This document shows, one piece after another, positions 22,048 through 33,602 of a stretch of DNA of 64,000 bases. The number at the start of each line of letters is the position of its first letter. Positions within the stretch are counted from its first letter, which is position 1. A model generated the notes under the pieces. The model did not search any database. It was not told where the DNA came from and saw only the letters and a list, made by a program, of their open reading frames with translations. This stretch comes from Triatoma infestans (lineage: Eukaryota > Arthropoda > Insecta > Hemiptera > Reduviidae): the NCBI GenBank assembly GCA_011037195.1, contig JAAEAF010001130.1:1-64000 (forward strand). Reading direction: 5' to 3'. A program made the position numbers and the translations under genes.

Positions 22048-22416
22048 AGTGTTTTACACTACAGAACGTTACAAAATGGTTTGCAAAACGGTGTGACAAA
22101 AATGTATTGCAAAAGAAAAAGTATTCAACTTACCGCGAAAAAAAAACAGCATCATAGGTAAGGAACTCAAAGAGTTGTTTTTTAGGTACCTACGTATGTA
22201 CAATATGTGCGAAGCTGATGCGGCACAGATAATCTACTTGTTGCCAAACGTTGTCCCAACATAGGCCTATCGAATAGTGGTCACTACATGGGACAATACA
22301 GTTCCTCAGTTCGGCCAAATCATGAGGAAAATTTGAAGTTATCATGAAGAAAATATGTTCATACTAACATGAATAAGAGAAAGTCGTATGTGTGTATTTT
22401 TTTCATATCACATTTT
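22048..22416. other. No gene recognised
   Basis: Moderately AT-rich DNA between the foldback element and the next CCGGAAGT copy; nothing further seen. Confidence 0.5.
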
Positions 22417-23275
22417 TTACTTCCTGTTACTCTTGAGAGGATCCCCTGAATACGGAAGAAAAAACATCGTTTCCAGAGAAATGGTCTGTGTGCGTGCGTG
22501 TGTTTCAATAGAATATCTCAAAAATGAAAAGTCGGAGGAAGCTGAAACTTGATATTCCGTCTAGGTGCTACTACCACCGCATCAGCACGAACATTTCCGG
22601 GAAATAACCATCAGAAATTACCACCGGAAGTACAACTTTACTGAATGTTTTTCTCCACCATTTTCTCAAAAAATCCACAACTAAACACGATATTCTTTAA
22701 ATTTCGCAAACTCTTCTACAAACCTATCACTTTTATTTTCCCGGTAAAATTGATTTTTCAGGGGGGGGGGCTATTCTTAGGGAACGGGTAGCGTTGTGGT
22801 TTCCTTTAAAGTACCGTTTGGACCATAATAAATCGTTCTACCATCACCTAGTAAATACGATACAAGTAATGATGGAATTCCACATTAGAATCAAATTGGT
22901 TAACTGGAATTGCCATTAAACAGAATATCTTCTGAATGTTCTTGTAAACGATTACTACGATTATCTTTAAATATGGAATGCTTGCTTCATATTTAGAAAC
23001 GAAACACTTTTATTTGAAACATTTTTCTGAAAAAAAAAAATTGATTTTAGAGGGGTATTGGGGGAGGGTTTGTCAGTTAGTTCAAATTTGTTAGTTTTGA
23101 TTTAAAGCGTTTCACATACTACGGCCGCTCAGGTATACAAGTAAATTCCCCATCACTATGTTTATGGCCAGCACAACTAAACTGTAACCTTGGGATTTTA
23201 TTGAAAATATATTAATTACATTATATAACAGGAGTTTAGAGAAAGTCGTGTGAGTGTTTCACACCAGATTTTTCT
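22417..23275 (+). repeat. CCGGAAGT-family copy
   Basis: Begins 'acttcctgttactcttgaga', carries a short GT tract near 22487-22502, 'ccaccggaagtacaacttta' near 22621 and 'aaacatttttctgaaaaaa'. It ends 'gagtttagagaaagtcgtgtg' with 'gtgtttcacacc'. Internal modules are more diverged than in copies A and B. Confidence 0.7.
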
Positions 23276-26017
23276 CTTTTTTGGGGGGGGAAATTGTTCA
23301 AAGTATGAGAGTTGTAACCAAAATTTGAGGCTATCGTAACTTAAAAATCACATCAAAGTTCAAACTTGATATTTAGCTCAATTTCTTCTAAGGTCCCCTT
23401 AATAGTATAGGGTTTTGGTCAAAACCGATTTACCCAGAAATACCACTGTTACTAAATGGAGTTTTCAATTTTTTTTTTTTTTTTGTCATTAACTAGAAAA
23501 TGATTCTTTAACAATTTACTTTGGCATCAACATTTAGCTTAATTTAGTTTTATTTTAATACTTTTTTTCGAAAATAAAAATTATTATTGGGGAGATTCTG
23601 GAAGGAAGGGATGAAAGACCACTTTAAGGGAGGTACATTTTAATTAAACCGTAAAAAATTTGCAAATTTGAGGGAATATTTAATCACTGCAGTGATAAAC
23701 CTTAGAAAATGTTTTTCCAAACAGAATTGATTTTTTTTTCATAATATTTTGGGGAAAGTTTTTGACGTCAGTCTTTGTCTTCTAAAAGTTCTATACTTTA
23801 ACATATTTTAGTTTTTCTAAGAAGATTACTATATCTATTTAATGTTTGAAGTAAACTAGTTTGTAATAATTTCACCATTTGAAGAAAAATTAAGAAAAAA
23901 CTGTAAAGATAAAATATTGGTATATCTTAGCAGGTTTTCCTATATCTGTTTTTTCCCCTCATCAAATGTACGCAGAATCTATAGAACTTCAAGTTTGATG
24001 GTTACTCTAAATCTTAACAAGGAAACGTTTATTGAAAATTTAAAAACTTGGAAAAATAACTTTAATTTGTTTCTTTAAAGGGTGGAAAACATTAAAGAAT
24101 TAAGGATCATTGGTCGTATGAAATTTAGGCCACAGCCGGCGGCTTCTACTTTGTGATAGGTCCAGGAATTGGTCTCTATAATGAGTTTCGATTATATATA
24201 TTTTGTTTGAATTAAACAAAGATCAAACTTCTTTTTTTTATCAATCCGTAACAATATGGAAACATAAATTTTTCACTAACTTATGTTTCAATGTTTTCAA
24301 ATATAAAATATAACATATGGATGCAGAATTTTAATTAATGGCAATGTTTAAAGTCTTATTTTCGTGTCAAATGTTCAAAGATTAGTTTTCTAGTAAATAA
24401 ACCCGATTTATCAAACAAATAAAAAAAAGAAAAAGGCAACTATCAGGCTTTATATTCCACGGCTTTATATGCCACAATGGATGCGGGACATAAATAAGTT
24501 CAAAATAAATCAGACCGTTGTGTGGGTTTGACTGAATCTCATTATGTACGTATACTCTTCCTATATTATATTTCCCCAGGTTTTCTACATTTTTTTCAAA
24601 TAATTTTTTTGTTTTTTTTTAAACTTGCAGCATAAGTTTTTTTTTTTTTGCAACATTAAGCTTTTCTGTAAAGTAACCACTTCAATACCAAGAAGAATCT
24701 TGCTTCTACTTTTGCAAGTAAATCGTAAGTTTCAAAGGGAAAAAGACACTCCGCTGATAAGAATATGACTTTTTGCAAATCCATTTTATTTGAATCCATT
24801 TTTCAAGCAAAATAAAATCAAATTTTTGGACCTGGTAGATTGTTGGTGATCTAGTGACATGGGGGGGGGGGCATAACTCCCGGACAAATAAGATAAGCGA
24901 GATTCTCTCCAACTAATGATATTTTATATTAATAATTTAGGGCAGTGTAAATATTGCATAAAATGTTTTCAATATTTTTTATTTAATGTGTAATTTTATG
25001 ATTCAAGAGCCGCCATATTTTATGGAATCAACTAAAAGAGTTGAATGTCAAAATATTGTTATTAATTATTAATTAAAAGTTGTTTAAATGTAATTTCTCT
25101 GTTTTTCTGGATTTAATTAATTTATAGACTTAGCATTAAAACAAAGATAATAATTATTTTAAATATTAGGATCCTTAAAATTGTTGCCTATATTCGCCAC
25201 CGGCTCCCCCAGAGAGAAAAAAATGTTTTTTTATTAAACTGTTCATAATTTGTACAAATTTTACGTCTCTTTGTATTGTTTCGTCTTGTTTGAAGTAATT
25301 TTATGGGTAAAAATTAATTATTTAAACAAAAAAACATGGGAATTAATTAAAAAGTAATAAATCTAGAATTATGTACTTACTTTTTATTGTTTTTTTATTG
25401 TTTTTGTATGTATAATAATTATTTTAAAAAACTAAAAATTTTATATTTCTATTCCACAAACTGAAAGAATAAAGTTCATTTTTTTTTTTTAGTTTCTATT
25501 AAAAATAAATCATCACGTTTTGTAATTTAAGACGAATCAAAATCGCAAAACCAAAGTAACGAATTTATTCGGCCATATTCGTGCGGCTAAAAATACAATA
25601 AAAAATATAAAATAAAATTAAATTTTTTTTTTTTATTTATTCATTTTTTTTTTTTTTTTTAAGTTTCGTCTATTGTTACTTAAGTAGAATTAGTCCGAAC
25701 TATCAGGCGACTCACGATATACTACCGGGTAGGGGTGAAGCTTATGTACACGGCGGCGGCAACGGATACCATCGGCCAACCCGCCGCCTCCACCCACCAC
25801 CCGGGAGGTGGTTGGCTGATTTAGGTGGGGTGGTAAAAAAGGTGGTGCGGTGTCAGTCGGCGCGTTGTCCGGACGTTCAGTACAGTCGCTAGTACTCCAC
25901 ATAATAACCACCCCCACCTCCACCTACCGGCTGACTGAATAAATTTTTTTTTTTGTTTTCCCTCCCAGAATCGTTGTCCTGTTTTGTTAGAAATACAATA
26001 CATTTTTACTTTTTCTT
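23276..26017. other. Long AT-rich stretch with one GC-rich island, no gene
   Basis: 23.3-25.6 kb is very AT-rich with many A and T runs and no recognised coding sequence. At about 25690-25945 a GC-rich island stands out (cggcggcggcaacgg, cacccgggaggtgg), bounded on the left by T runs. It could be a truncated element with its A tail on the minus strand. Frames across it are low-complexity. Confidence 0.45.
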
Positions 26018-26825
26018 AGTCTCTGTGGTAAGAGAGAAAGTATCATCTTAGATTTTCGAAATTGAATTTTAACCGTTAAATTTGATAGTCCGTCCACACA
26101 CTAGCACCGCATCAGACACGAAGATTTCGGACAAAATCCACCGACCGGAAGTGTCACTTTATTGAATGATTTTTTTTTTTTTTTTTTTTTGCTTCAACTA
26201 TTTCGTTTTTAAACTTACCTATCACATAAATAACTATCACTTTTAATTGAAACATTTTCACTGAGGGGAGGACTCAGGGGGAACAGTAGCGTTATACTTT
26301 CCTCTAAAGTACCACTTCAGTATAATGTACGGTTTTACCCACCTACATAATATTCATACATATTATACAAGCATAGACAGAATTCCCGAAATAAAGAAAT
26401 TCTGTCAACCGGAAGTACGTCTTTATAAAATAAGTTTTTTTGACTTTATTGCAATTTTCTCGAAAAAGAGTTTAAACTTGTAATGCTAATTTGACAGATA
26501 AAAATTTATTACTTTTAATTGAAACATTTTGCAAAAAAAAAAAAATTATTTTGGGGTTTTACGAAATTTGTGGCGTAATTCAAAATTTTATATGTAGTTG
26601 GTTCAGTGTTTTTAGAGCGCTCTAGTGAGCAAGAATATAATTTTCAAGTTTTCTAACTGGAAAGATTAGGGTAGGTTGGTACTTATCTCCCGTCATCACT
26701 GGTAGATAAGTATCCCTAGTTAGTATAAATAGTATAATTTGAGTTTAAGGAAAATTGGTCATTTTATATATAATTGTATTAATAGGAGTAAGGGAAAGTC
26801 GTGTGAGTGTTTCACACTAAATTTT
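26018..26825 (+). repeat. CCGGAAGT-family copy, tandem first unit
   Basis: Contains 'gaccggaagtgtcacttta' near 26142 and 'aaccggaagtacgtcttta' near 26408. It ends 'gagtaagggaaagtcgtgtg' with 'gtgtttcacac', directly followed by the next copy's start. Confidence 0.7.
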
Positions 26826-26954
26826 TTTTTACTTCCTCTTACTCGTAGTAAAAGGAAGTATTTTAATCGTGTCAAATTTTCGATATTGAGTTTTCACCGG
26901 AAATATCCGTTTTGAGGTCCCCTGAGTCCAAAAAAAGTGGGTTTTTAGCAAATG

Positions 26955-26993
<39 letters not shown>

Positions 26994-27400
26994 CAATATA
27001 GCTCATAACGAAAAATCGTAGGAAGTTCAAACTTGATATTCCGTTTAAGTATCACCGTGGGTCAACTGTCAAAATTCCTCAACCGGAAGTACCACTTTAC
27101 TAGTTTTTTTTTTATGATTTTGCGATTTTCTCAAAAATGGCTCCAACGATCTTCTTCAAACTTGGTATATCAACTACAAATACTAACAGCTACAACTTTT
27201 ATTTGAAACATTTCTCCGAGAAAATTCATTTAAAGGCACTTCTGAGGGTAGGGGTGGGGTTAGGTTTTCATCTAAAGTGCTATTTCAGTTTATTAGACAA
27301 TTCTGTCATCTTAATAATGTTAATTAGATTAAATATGTTGTTGAAATTCCGAATTTGAAAAAAATCGGATAACCGGAAGTGCATTTCGCCAATACAATAG
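26826..27400 (+). repeat. CCGGAAGT-family copy, tandem second unit
   Basis: Starts immediately after the previous copy with the clear palindrome acttcctcttact...agtaaaaggaagt. It has the internal (GT)n run (about 26957-26991), 'gttttcaccggaaatatccg', 'ccggaagtaccactttacta' and one further CCGGAAGTGC near 27374. The head-to-tail join shows where a unit begins and ends. Confidence 0.8.
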
Positions 27401-28870
27401 ATTTTAACTAATTTCTTACTGCTGGTAAGAGCAAGTATTACGATCATGCAATGCAGTATTAGAAATGTATTTTCGAGCAAAATATCTCAAAATACACAGA
27501 GTTGACAATATCTTAAAACATAATTTTTATTAAATGTTTATTTGTCTTCAATGTTACGTACACCAATGGGCGAACTTAATAAAAATGACTTTTCTTGAGA
27601 AAAGCCCTCCCACCTCTCCCCCCGCCGTTCAAAATTTTTTTAAATGAATTTCTCGGAAAAAGTTTTAAAAACTGAAATAGCACTTTAGAGGAAAACATAA
27701 CCCCCCTCCCAACTTTCCCCAAAAGCCCCCTTAAATGAATTTCCCCGGAGAAATGTTTCAAATAAATGATTGTAAATATGTCAAATTTAAAGAAAATCGT
27801 TTGGAGCCCTTTTTTATCAAAAAATTGTGATTGACAACTTTATAGTCAGTATACTAAACTTAATGAAATTCGTCGGGTTTTTTATAGAGAACATCGCAAA
27901 AACTCGAAAAAAACTGTTCTGTAAAACCACACTTCCGGTTAACTAACTTTCTTGAAATTCGGAATTTTGTTAATCTATTTATTTTTAATTAATTTTGTTT
28001 GGATGGTAGAATTGTATAATCAACTAAGATAACACTTTAGAGGCAAACATAACCACACCCTTCCTCTAAAAAAAAACCTCTTAAATGACTTTGTCCGGAG
28101 AAATGTTTCAAATAAAATTTGTAGCTCTTCATATGTGTAGTTCGTATACTTAGTTTATTGAAAACCGTTGGAGCCGTTTTAAAAATACTTTTCAGTAAAA
28201 ACGCCACTTCCGGTCATCTGATTTTCTCCAAACTCGGAATTTCAACAACATATTTATTTCTAATTAATATTATTTAGATGATAGAATTGTGTAAAAAAGT
28301 GAAATAGCACTTTAGAGGACAACCTAACCCTACCCCACCCCAAAAAGTGCCCCTAAATGCATTTTCCCATACAGTTGACTTAGTAAGTTTAAAGAGAATC
28401 AATCGTTAGAGCCATTTTCGAGAAAATTGCAAAAAAGTGGAAAAACCATTCACTAAAATGGTACTTCCGGTTGAGGAATTGTGACAGATAAAGTACTGTC
28501 GGATCCCATGATGATAGCCAAACGGAATATCAATTTTGAACTTTCTACGATTTTTTGATTTTGAGCTATGCAGTTCACATACATACAAAAAACAGAGATA
28601 CACACAACATTTCCTAAAAACCACTTTTTTGGACTCAGGGCACCTCAAAACAGATATTTCCGGTGAAAACTTGATATTGAAAATTTGAACGATTACAATA
28701 CTTCCTGTTACTAGGAGTAAGAAAAAAACAAACAAACAAAAAACTGGAAAATCCATTGAATAAAGTGTTACTTCCGGGTTGAATGATTTTGTTAAAAACC
28801 TAATTGTTGGTGAAAACACGATAACGGAAATTTGACGCGATCACAATACTTCCTCTCACCAGTAATAATA
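27401..28870 (-). repeat. CCGGAAGT-family copies, mainly minus strand
   Basis: Reverse wording recurs: 'cacttccggttaacta' (27932), 'cacttccggtcatctgat' (28205), 'tacttccggttgaggaatt' (28462) and 'acttccgggttgaatg' (28771). 'caggg(c)acctcaaaac' and 'gattacaatacttcctgtta' mark the reversed start. A plus-like start, 'ttcttactgctggtaagagc', lies at 27412. At least one and a half units are joined head to head with the previous copy. Confidence 0.7.
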
Positions 28871-29394
28871 AGAGAATGTAATAACCAAAAAAATCGCAGA
28901 AATTTTCGTCAAAATCTGAAAATTAAAAATGCGTGTTTTTAAATTGCTAATGTTTGTTTTTCCAGCCACACGAATTTCCCGAAGCAACTTCAAACTTTAC
29001 AATACTTAATAACCACATGCATAAATGTCTATATAACTTCTATTTGAAATATTTGTCAACATGAATACTGATTTTGGTAATAAAGTTTGGTGGAATCAGC
29101 GAGTTATACTTGGTTGTAAACTATTCTTACAAGTTTCACAATGGCTAACAGAAGGCTCTGCAATATAGTGAAACATTTACAGGTATACCTCAAAAATTAT
29201 AATCCCCCACCACTTATAATTTTTACTAATGTAAATGCTAAGGCCAGTCAACATTTAGTAAAAATTCCAAGTTTTGAAGGTAATTTGTCATGGTAATTAG
29301 AAATACAATAAGTGTACCCAAAAGGAAGTCGCGTGAATGTTTCACACACACTCAAACTTTTTCTTAAACTGTGAATTTTATTTTCTTCTGGCCT
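28871..29394. other. No gene recognised
   Basis: AT-rich DNA, possibly far-diverged CCGGAAGT-family sequence ('gtcgcgtgaatgtttcacac' near 29328 resembles the family's end). Confidence 0.45.
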
Positions 29395-29610
29395 TTTTTT
29401 CCTTCGTAGCATGCATATTTATATTGTTCCTGATCGGTTTTGGATTTTCATCCATCGTCAGAGTAAATCTATTCATTGCGTTTGAACTCTCTGCACGAAA
29501 TGGATAGATTTACTCTGACGATGGATGAAAATCCAAAACCGGCCAGGAATACAAGAAATATGCGTTCTACGACGGATAAATCCTAGATATTATCCAGCAT
29601 TGCGGACCCA
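29395..29610. mobile_element. Palindromic small element with hammerhead-like core, copy 1
   Basis: Two arms of about 75 bp (29401-29473 and 29501-29576) are inverted copies around a loop of about 27 nt. Each arm, read in its own sense, contains CTGACGA, then tggatgaaaatcc, then AAAACCG. The right arm's core is at 29515-29544; the left arm's is on the minus strand at 29461-29432. Outside the right arm comes 'ccagcattgcggacccatcc', also seen next to copies near 33.6 and 57.7 kb. In this copy GAAA reads AAAA, so a ribozyme is probably inactive. Confidence 0.7.
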
Positions 29611-29627
29611 TCCACATGTGAATTTTA

Positions 29628-29800
29628 TTATTTATTTATTTAAGGCGCATCAATATCTGTGGTCATTGGCGCCGGAAGCATACTCAGTGCACTTCCAGCT
29701 TCCGGACAATGTTTTCTCATTACAAACAACACTGTCCATCACCTGACAATGAGCTGTAGAGGCTCCTAAGAAGAGAAAATCTAAAGGCAGGACGATGGCT
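29628..29800 (-). mobile_element. SINE family 1, 5'-truncated
   Basis: GGCGC...GCGCC hairpin at 29644-29673, then the same body words as the 19.7 kb copy: 'ctcagtgcact', 'acaacactgtccatcacc', 'gagctgtagaggctcctaag'. The tRNA-like head is missing, consistent with 5' truncation at insertion. Confidence 0.8.
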
Positions 29801-29813
29801 GGACTCATTTTAC

Positions 29814-30215
29814 TGAATAGATCTATCAATTTTTTTGCAATTTTCTTTAAAACTGGTATTTCCCGCTAAAACTTTCATATGAAACATTTTTTCCCGGGAA
29901 AATTCATTTAAGGGTTGCACTGGGACGGGGGGAGGTGTCGTTAGGCTTTCCTCCAAAGTGCCGTTTCAATAAATTATACGATTCTATCATCTACATAATA
30001 TTAATACGACTTTAATATTAGGTCAAAATTCCGAGTTTGAATAAAATCGGTTACCGGAAGTACGACTTTTTTTTTTTTATTCTTCGATTGCCTATTTTCT
30101 TCGAATCTATTTTCCAGTTATGTGTGAAATTTGTAACTACATAATAACCGTATAAATCTAAATTATGTAAACTGTAGCAAGATAAAGTATATGGAGTATT
30201 TCACACCGGATTTGT
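29814..30215 (+). repeat. Partial CCGGAAGT-family copy
   Basis: Contains 'gaaaattcatttaagggttg', 'taccggaagtacgacttttt' near 30052 and the end-like phrase 'gtatttcacaccgg'. Confidence 0.6.
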
Positions 30216-30334
30216 ATTTTGAAACGGATGATGCCTCAAAAATCTGTATTTCCAAAGAAAACTCACATCAAACAAAGTTAATTATATGCCATCCCATATA
30301 CGCTGTATGTATGTTTTAAATACAATAATCATGT

Positions 30335-30455
30335 CTGGTATTTTATCCGCCGTAGCATGCATATTTATAGTTTTTTCCTGACTGGTTTCGGACCGGACCG
30401 TCATCCATCGTCAGAGCAAATTCACCAAGTTCACATATTCAACAATAATCATCGT
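30335..30455 (-). mobile_element. Small element with hammerhead-like core, copy 2 (single arm)
   Basis: Plus-strand 'ctggtattttatccgccgta' and 'gcatgcatatttatag' lead to the core, which on the minus strand (30414-30380) reads CTGACGA, a variable stem II region, GAAACC and AGTC. Only one arm of the palindrome is present. Confidence 0.65.
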
Positions 30456-31077
30456 TAATGAACCTACACATGTAACTATTATTCCTTGAACCTGATAAAA
30501 ATCTAAAATTTATTGTCACTTTTTCTATTATTTAATGTTAAAGAATTAAATTTTATTTACAAAGTTTATATATAAATTTCAAAATAATTTTATACGGATA
30601 TTATAAATGAAAATAACAAAGAAAATTAGTTTATTAAAGAATAAATAATAAAATTGAACTGTTTATTAAAAAATAATAATAAATAAACTAAAATATTTTA
30701 ATTCTAAAAACGGCCGTCAGATATCAGACCTTGGTGATCACAAATTCTAGTTTTCAAAAATGTCATTAGATTACAGCACATAATGCAAACGTTAATTCAA
30801 CGTTTATCCATCAAATTGCAGAACTTTCTTAGTAAAGAGAAATTTTAGTTCTAATACCGGCCACCAGTTGTCAGCAGTCACTAGACATAGCGTTAACAAG
30901 CCAAGTGTGCAATCCTGTTACTAAAAGGAGATGATATTGTAATGTACAATGGAGTATGAAAATCCATTAAATTACGTCCACAAATCTAATTCAGTAAAAG
31001 TACATAAAAAAATTATTTTTTTAAATAGAAATAAATTAATTAATCAACAGTCTGAAAATTTGGCCCAATCGAATACA
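30456..31077. other. No gene recognised
   Basis: AT-rich DNA between the small element and the Jockey fragments. Confidence 0.5.
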
Positions 31078-31160
31078 AAACGCAAATGGACTACTTTCTA
31101 AACAAAATATATTCAAACAATATATTACCGATAACCACATTGACCTAACTCTCATAACTT
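31078..31160 (+). pseudogene. Old Jockey-like endonuclease fragment, left half
   Basis: Closely matches the start of the endonuclease frame at 32.59-32.68 kb (aacaaaatatattca, ataaccacattgac). It stops at 'aactctcataact'. Its continuation is found at 33124-33175, after the inserted block. It encodes part of the N-terminal endonuclease region of a LINE and is non-functional. Confidence 0.75.
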
Positions 31161-31421
31161 TTTTTTTATTATTATTATTATTATTATTGTTGTTGTTATT
31201 TTTCTGTGGAAAATAAATTACTTTTTAAATGTTTTCTGTTATATAATATTTACATTGTGAGTGATAACTACTAAAATGTCAGTATTATACTGCTGCAATT
31301 AAATAACAGTAAATTCTATCGGTAAAAGTTGGCAACTAAGTGTGCGTATTAAGTGTTTATTATTTTTCACTAAATTAGTGAAGGAATAAGTACAATCGCG
31401 TTTCCATTTGGTTCGATACAA

Positions 31422-32444
31422 ATGGATTCGGCACCGGACACAGAAAACGGTCCGTGGTCAGTCCCTAAGCGAGTCAAAGTCATACATAACCTCACTAGTA
31501 GCAGCCAACAAAGTTTCTGCACATCCAACAAATTTTCTGTACTTGCTCAGCAGACACAGACTGAAGAACCACATACCATATCAAACATCCAACCTAGACC
31601 ACCACCCATATTTCTAAGAAATGTATCAGATTATAATAAACTGCGTGAAGTTCTGGAAAAAGAGGTAGGTCTTGACAAATTTAAATGCATATGCAAAGTT
31701 AATCAGGTTAAAATACTTCCCAGCACCCCTGACGATTACAGAACACTGGTTCATTTGTTCAAAAGAGAGAACTGTGATTTTCACACCTATCAGTTGAAAG
31801 AGGACAAACCTTACCGTATAGTACTAAGAAACCTCCATCACACCAATATAAAAGCAATTGCTAATGAACTAGCAAGCCAGAACCATACTGTTATTCAGGT
31901 AGTTAATGCATTGCACCCAGCAACCAAAACAGCTCTTCCGATCTTCTTTGTCGATATTAAGCAAGCCCCAAACAATACAGATGTTTTCAAAATAAAGCAT
32001 ATATTAAACACTATTATTAAGGTAGAAGAGCCGAAGCCACAAAGACATATAGTACAATGCATTAACTGCCAAGAATATGGCCACACAAAACGCTATTGCA
32101 ATCACACTCCAAAGTGCGTAAAATGTGGCGAACAGCACCCTTCACAAATGCGTGTAAAACCAAGGGACATACCTCCCAAATGCGCACTCTGTGGTAATGG
32201 CCATGTTGCTAGCTACAAAGGCTGTCAGGTGCACAAAGTTCTTCAGCAGCAAAGAGATTCAAAATACAGATCCAGTTACTGCCCAGCTAAGGCCAGATCG
32301 CCTTCAGAAAGAACCAATGATACAAATTTGGTGATGGACCCAACGAAGAAAACCTATGCACAGGCTATGAAGAAGACAACACCAGCAGCACACTACATCC
32401 ACAAAATGTACCAACAACATCCAACCACAGCCTGCCTACACTAA
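31422..32444 (+). CDS. Jockey-like ORF1, Gag-like zinc-knuckle protein
   Basis: A 340-aa open frame resembling ORF1 of Jockey-clade LINEs, an RNA-binding protein that packages element RNA. Residues about 60-205 (PPIFLRNVSDYNKL...FKIKHILN) form the region that usually precedes the knuckles in this clade. Zinc knuckles follow: CINCQEYGHTKRYC (213-226) and CALCGNGHVASYKGC (254-268). Between them CVKCGEQHPSQM (from 232) lacks the expected last cysteine. The start is the first Met in frame, preceded by a plausible 5' UTR. ORF2 begins 127 bp downstream. The last 30 or so residues may be altered by a frameshift. The element is dead because ORF2 is broken. Confidence 0.85.
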   Translation: MDSAPDTENGPWSVPKRVKVIHNLTSSSQQSFCTSNKFSVLAQQTQTEEPHTISNIQPRPPPIFLRNVSDYNKLREVLEKEVGLDKFKCICKVNQVKILPSTPDDYRTLVHLFKRENCDFHTYQLKEDKPYRIVLRNLHHTNIKAIANELASQNHTVIQVVNALHPATKTALPIFFVDIKQAPNNTDVFKIKHILNTIIKVEEPKPQRHIVQCINCQEYGHTKRYCNHTPKCVKCGEQHPSQMRVKPRDIPPKCALCGNGHVASYKGCQVHKVLQQQRDSKYRSSYCPAKARSPSERTNDTNLVMDPTKKTYAQAMKKTTPAAHYIHKMYQQHPTTACLH

Positions 32445-32571
32445 GTGAATCGCTTACAACTCTAAGTTCCAACACTATACAGACAGTACTGCAACCGATA
32501 CTTACTCAGATACTCACCCACTTAGTCTCAAACATACCACAAATTCTGCCATCACTGCTACAGCAGAACTA

Positions 32572-33062
32572 ATGTCACATTTACGAATACTTCTCTGGAA
32601 CGCAAACGGACTACTTTTTAAACAAAATATATTCACACAATTTATTACAGATAACCATATTGACTTAGCTCTTATTACTGAAACTCACTTTACATCCCGG
32701 TCATACTTCTCTTTACCTACTTCACTCTTTACAGAACTGACCACCCCCAGAATACTCCCCGCGGAGGCACAGCCATACTTATAAACATCTACATAAAACA
32801 CGAAGTTGTAATACTACCACAAACTGATGCCATACAGATGAGTGCTATTAAACTTTACACTGACAGAGGTACTATAGTAATGATTTCTTTTTATAGATCA
32901 CCAAATCATCGATTAGAACCTTGGATATTCGATGAACTTCTTCGAATAGCAGGACAAAGGGTTATCATTGGAGGTAATTTTAATGCAAAACATATCTGTT
33001 GGGGCTCCCGTCTAACATCACCACCAGGTCGAATACTTTTAGAGCATTCTGACCATAAGTGA
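32572..33062 (+). pseudogene. Jockey-like ORF2, truncated and frameshifted endonuclease
   Basis: Starts MSHLRILLWNANGLLF with LITETHF, the opening of an APE-type endonuclease. The frame stops at 32784, and the same domain resumes in another frame at 32838 with TIVMISFYRSP and VIIGGNFNAKHICWGS (the N-A-x-H box). It ends at GRILLEHSDHK, where a rearrangement joins it to minus-strand ORF1 sequence. No reverse transcriptase follows. Confidence 0.85.
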
Positions 33063-33175
33063 GGACCGGCGCATTTGACGCATCTGGGTGAAACGTGACA
33101 ATAGCCACGCGTGTGGCCATATTGAACTCTCATAACTAAAACTCACTTTATATCCCGGTCATACTTCTCTTTGCC
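33060..33175. pseudogene. Inverted ORF1 zinc-knuckle scrap and right half of the old endonuclease
   Basis: On the minus strand 33123-33060 reads QYGHTRGYCHVSPRCVKCAG, a Jockey ORF1 knuckle in the opposite orientation to the ORF1 upstream. From 33124 on the plus strand, 'aactctcataact' and 'aaactcactttatatccc' continue the endonuclease copy interrupted at 31160. Confidence 0.7.
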
Positions 33176-33454
33176 TTAAACAAACATTTCTAAAATAAAG
33201 ATAATTAACATAATCTACAAATAATTACATGAAAATCTGAGAATTATGACAAATATTATAGAAAAACTATTTGGGCAACTGTTTTTATTTTTGTAATATT
33301 TTGTTGTTTCTTTATTCTTTTTTTGGTCCTAATGAAATACTCATTAATTTATATATGATAGTTTTATAAATCGATAATCACTGGTTGCAGAATAGGAGAG
33401 AGACTATTCAAATTGGCAGGAATATCGGTAGCGAACAATCTTACCTGAACAATA
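33176..33454. other. No gene recognised
   Basis: AT-rich spacer. Confidence 0.5.
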
Positions 33455-33602
33455 ATTTCTGGTATTTTATCCGTCGTAGCATGCATGTTTATAGTTTTCC
33501 TGACCGGTTTCAGATTTTCATCCTTCGTCAGACCAAATTCACCAAGTTCGTGTAGAGAGTTCACTTCTACTTCCAGCATTGCAGATCCATCCACATATAC
33601 AA
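33455..33602 (-). mobile_element. Small element with hammerhead-like core, copy 3
   Basis: Plus-strand 'ctggtattttatccgtcgta' and 'gcatgcatgtttatag' come first. The core on the minus strand (33531-33502) reads CTGACGA, aggatgaaaatct, GAAACCGGTC. The block ends with 'ccagcattgcagatccatcc', the flank shared with copies 1 and 4. The catalytic-looking strings are intact here, although stem II is weak (a G-U pair and an extra A). Confidence 0.7.

Larger units (their letters stand above)
31161..33123 (+). mobile_element. Jockey-like element inserted in an older copy of the same family
   Basis: The block is bounded by aactctcataact on both sides (31148-31160 and about 33125-33137), a 13-bp duplication of the older element's endonuclease sequence. 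It contains a T-rich/(ATT)n start, a 5' UTR, ORF1 and the first third of ORF2 on the plus strand. It then has about 60 bp on the minus strand that read as an ORF1 zinc knuckle. The 3' two thirds and A tail are missing, so it is a rearranged, dead insertion. Confidence 0.65.
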
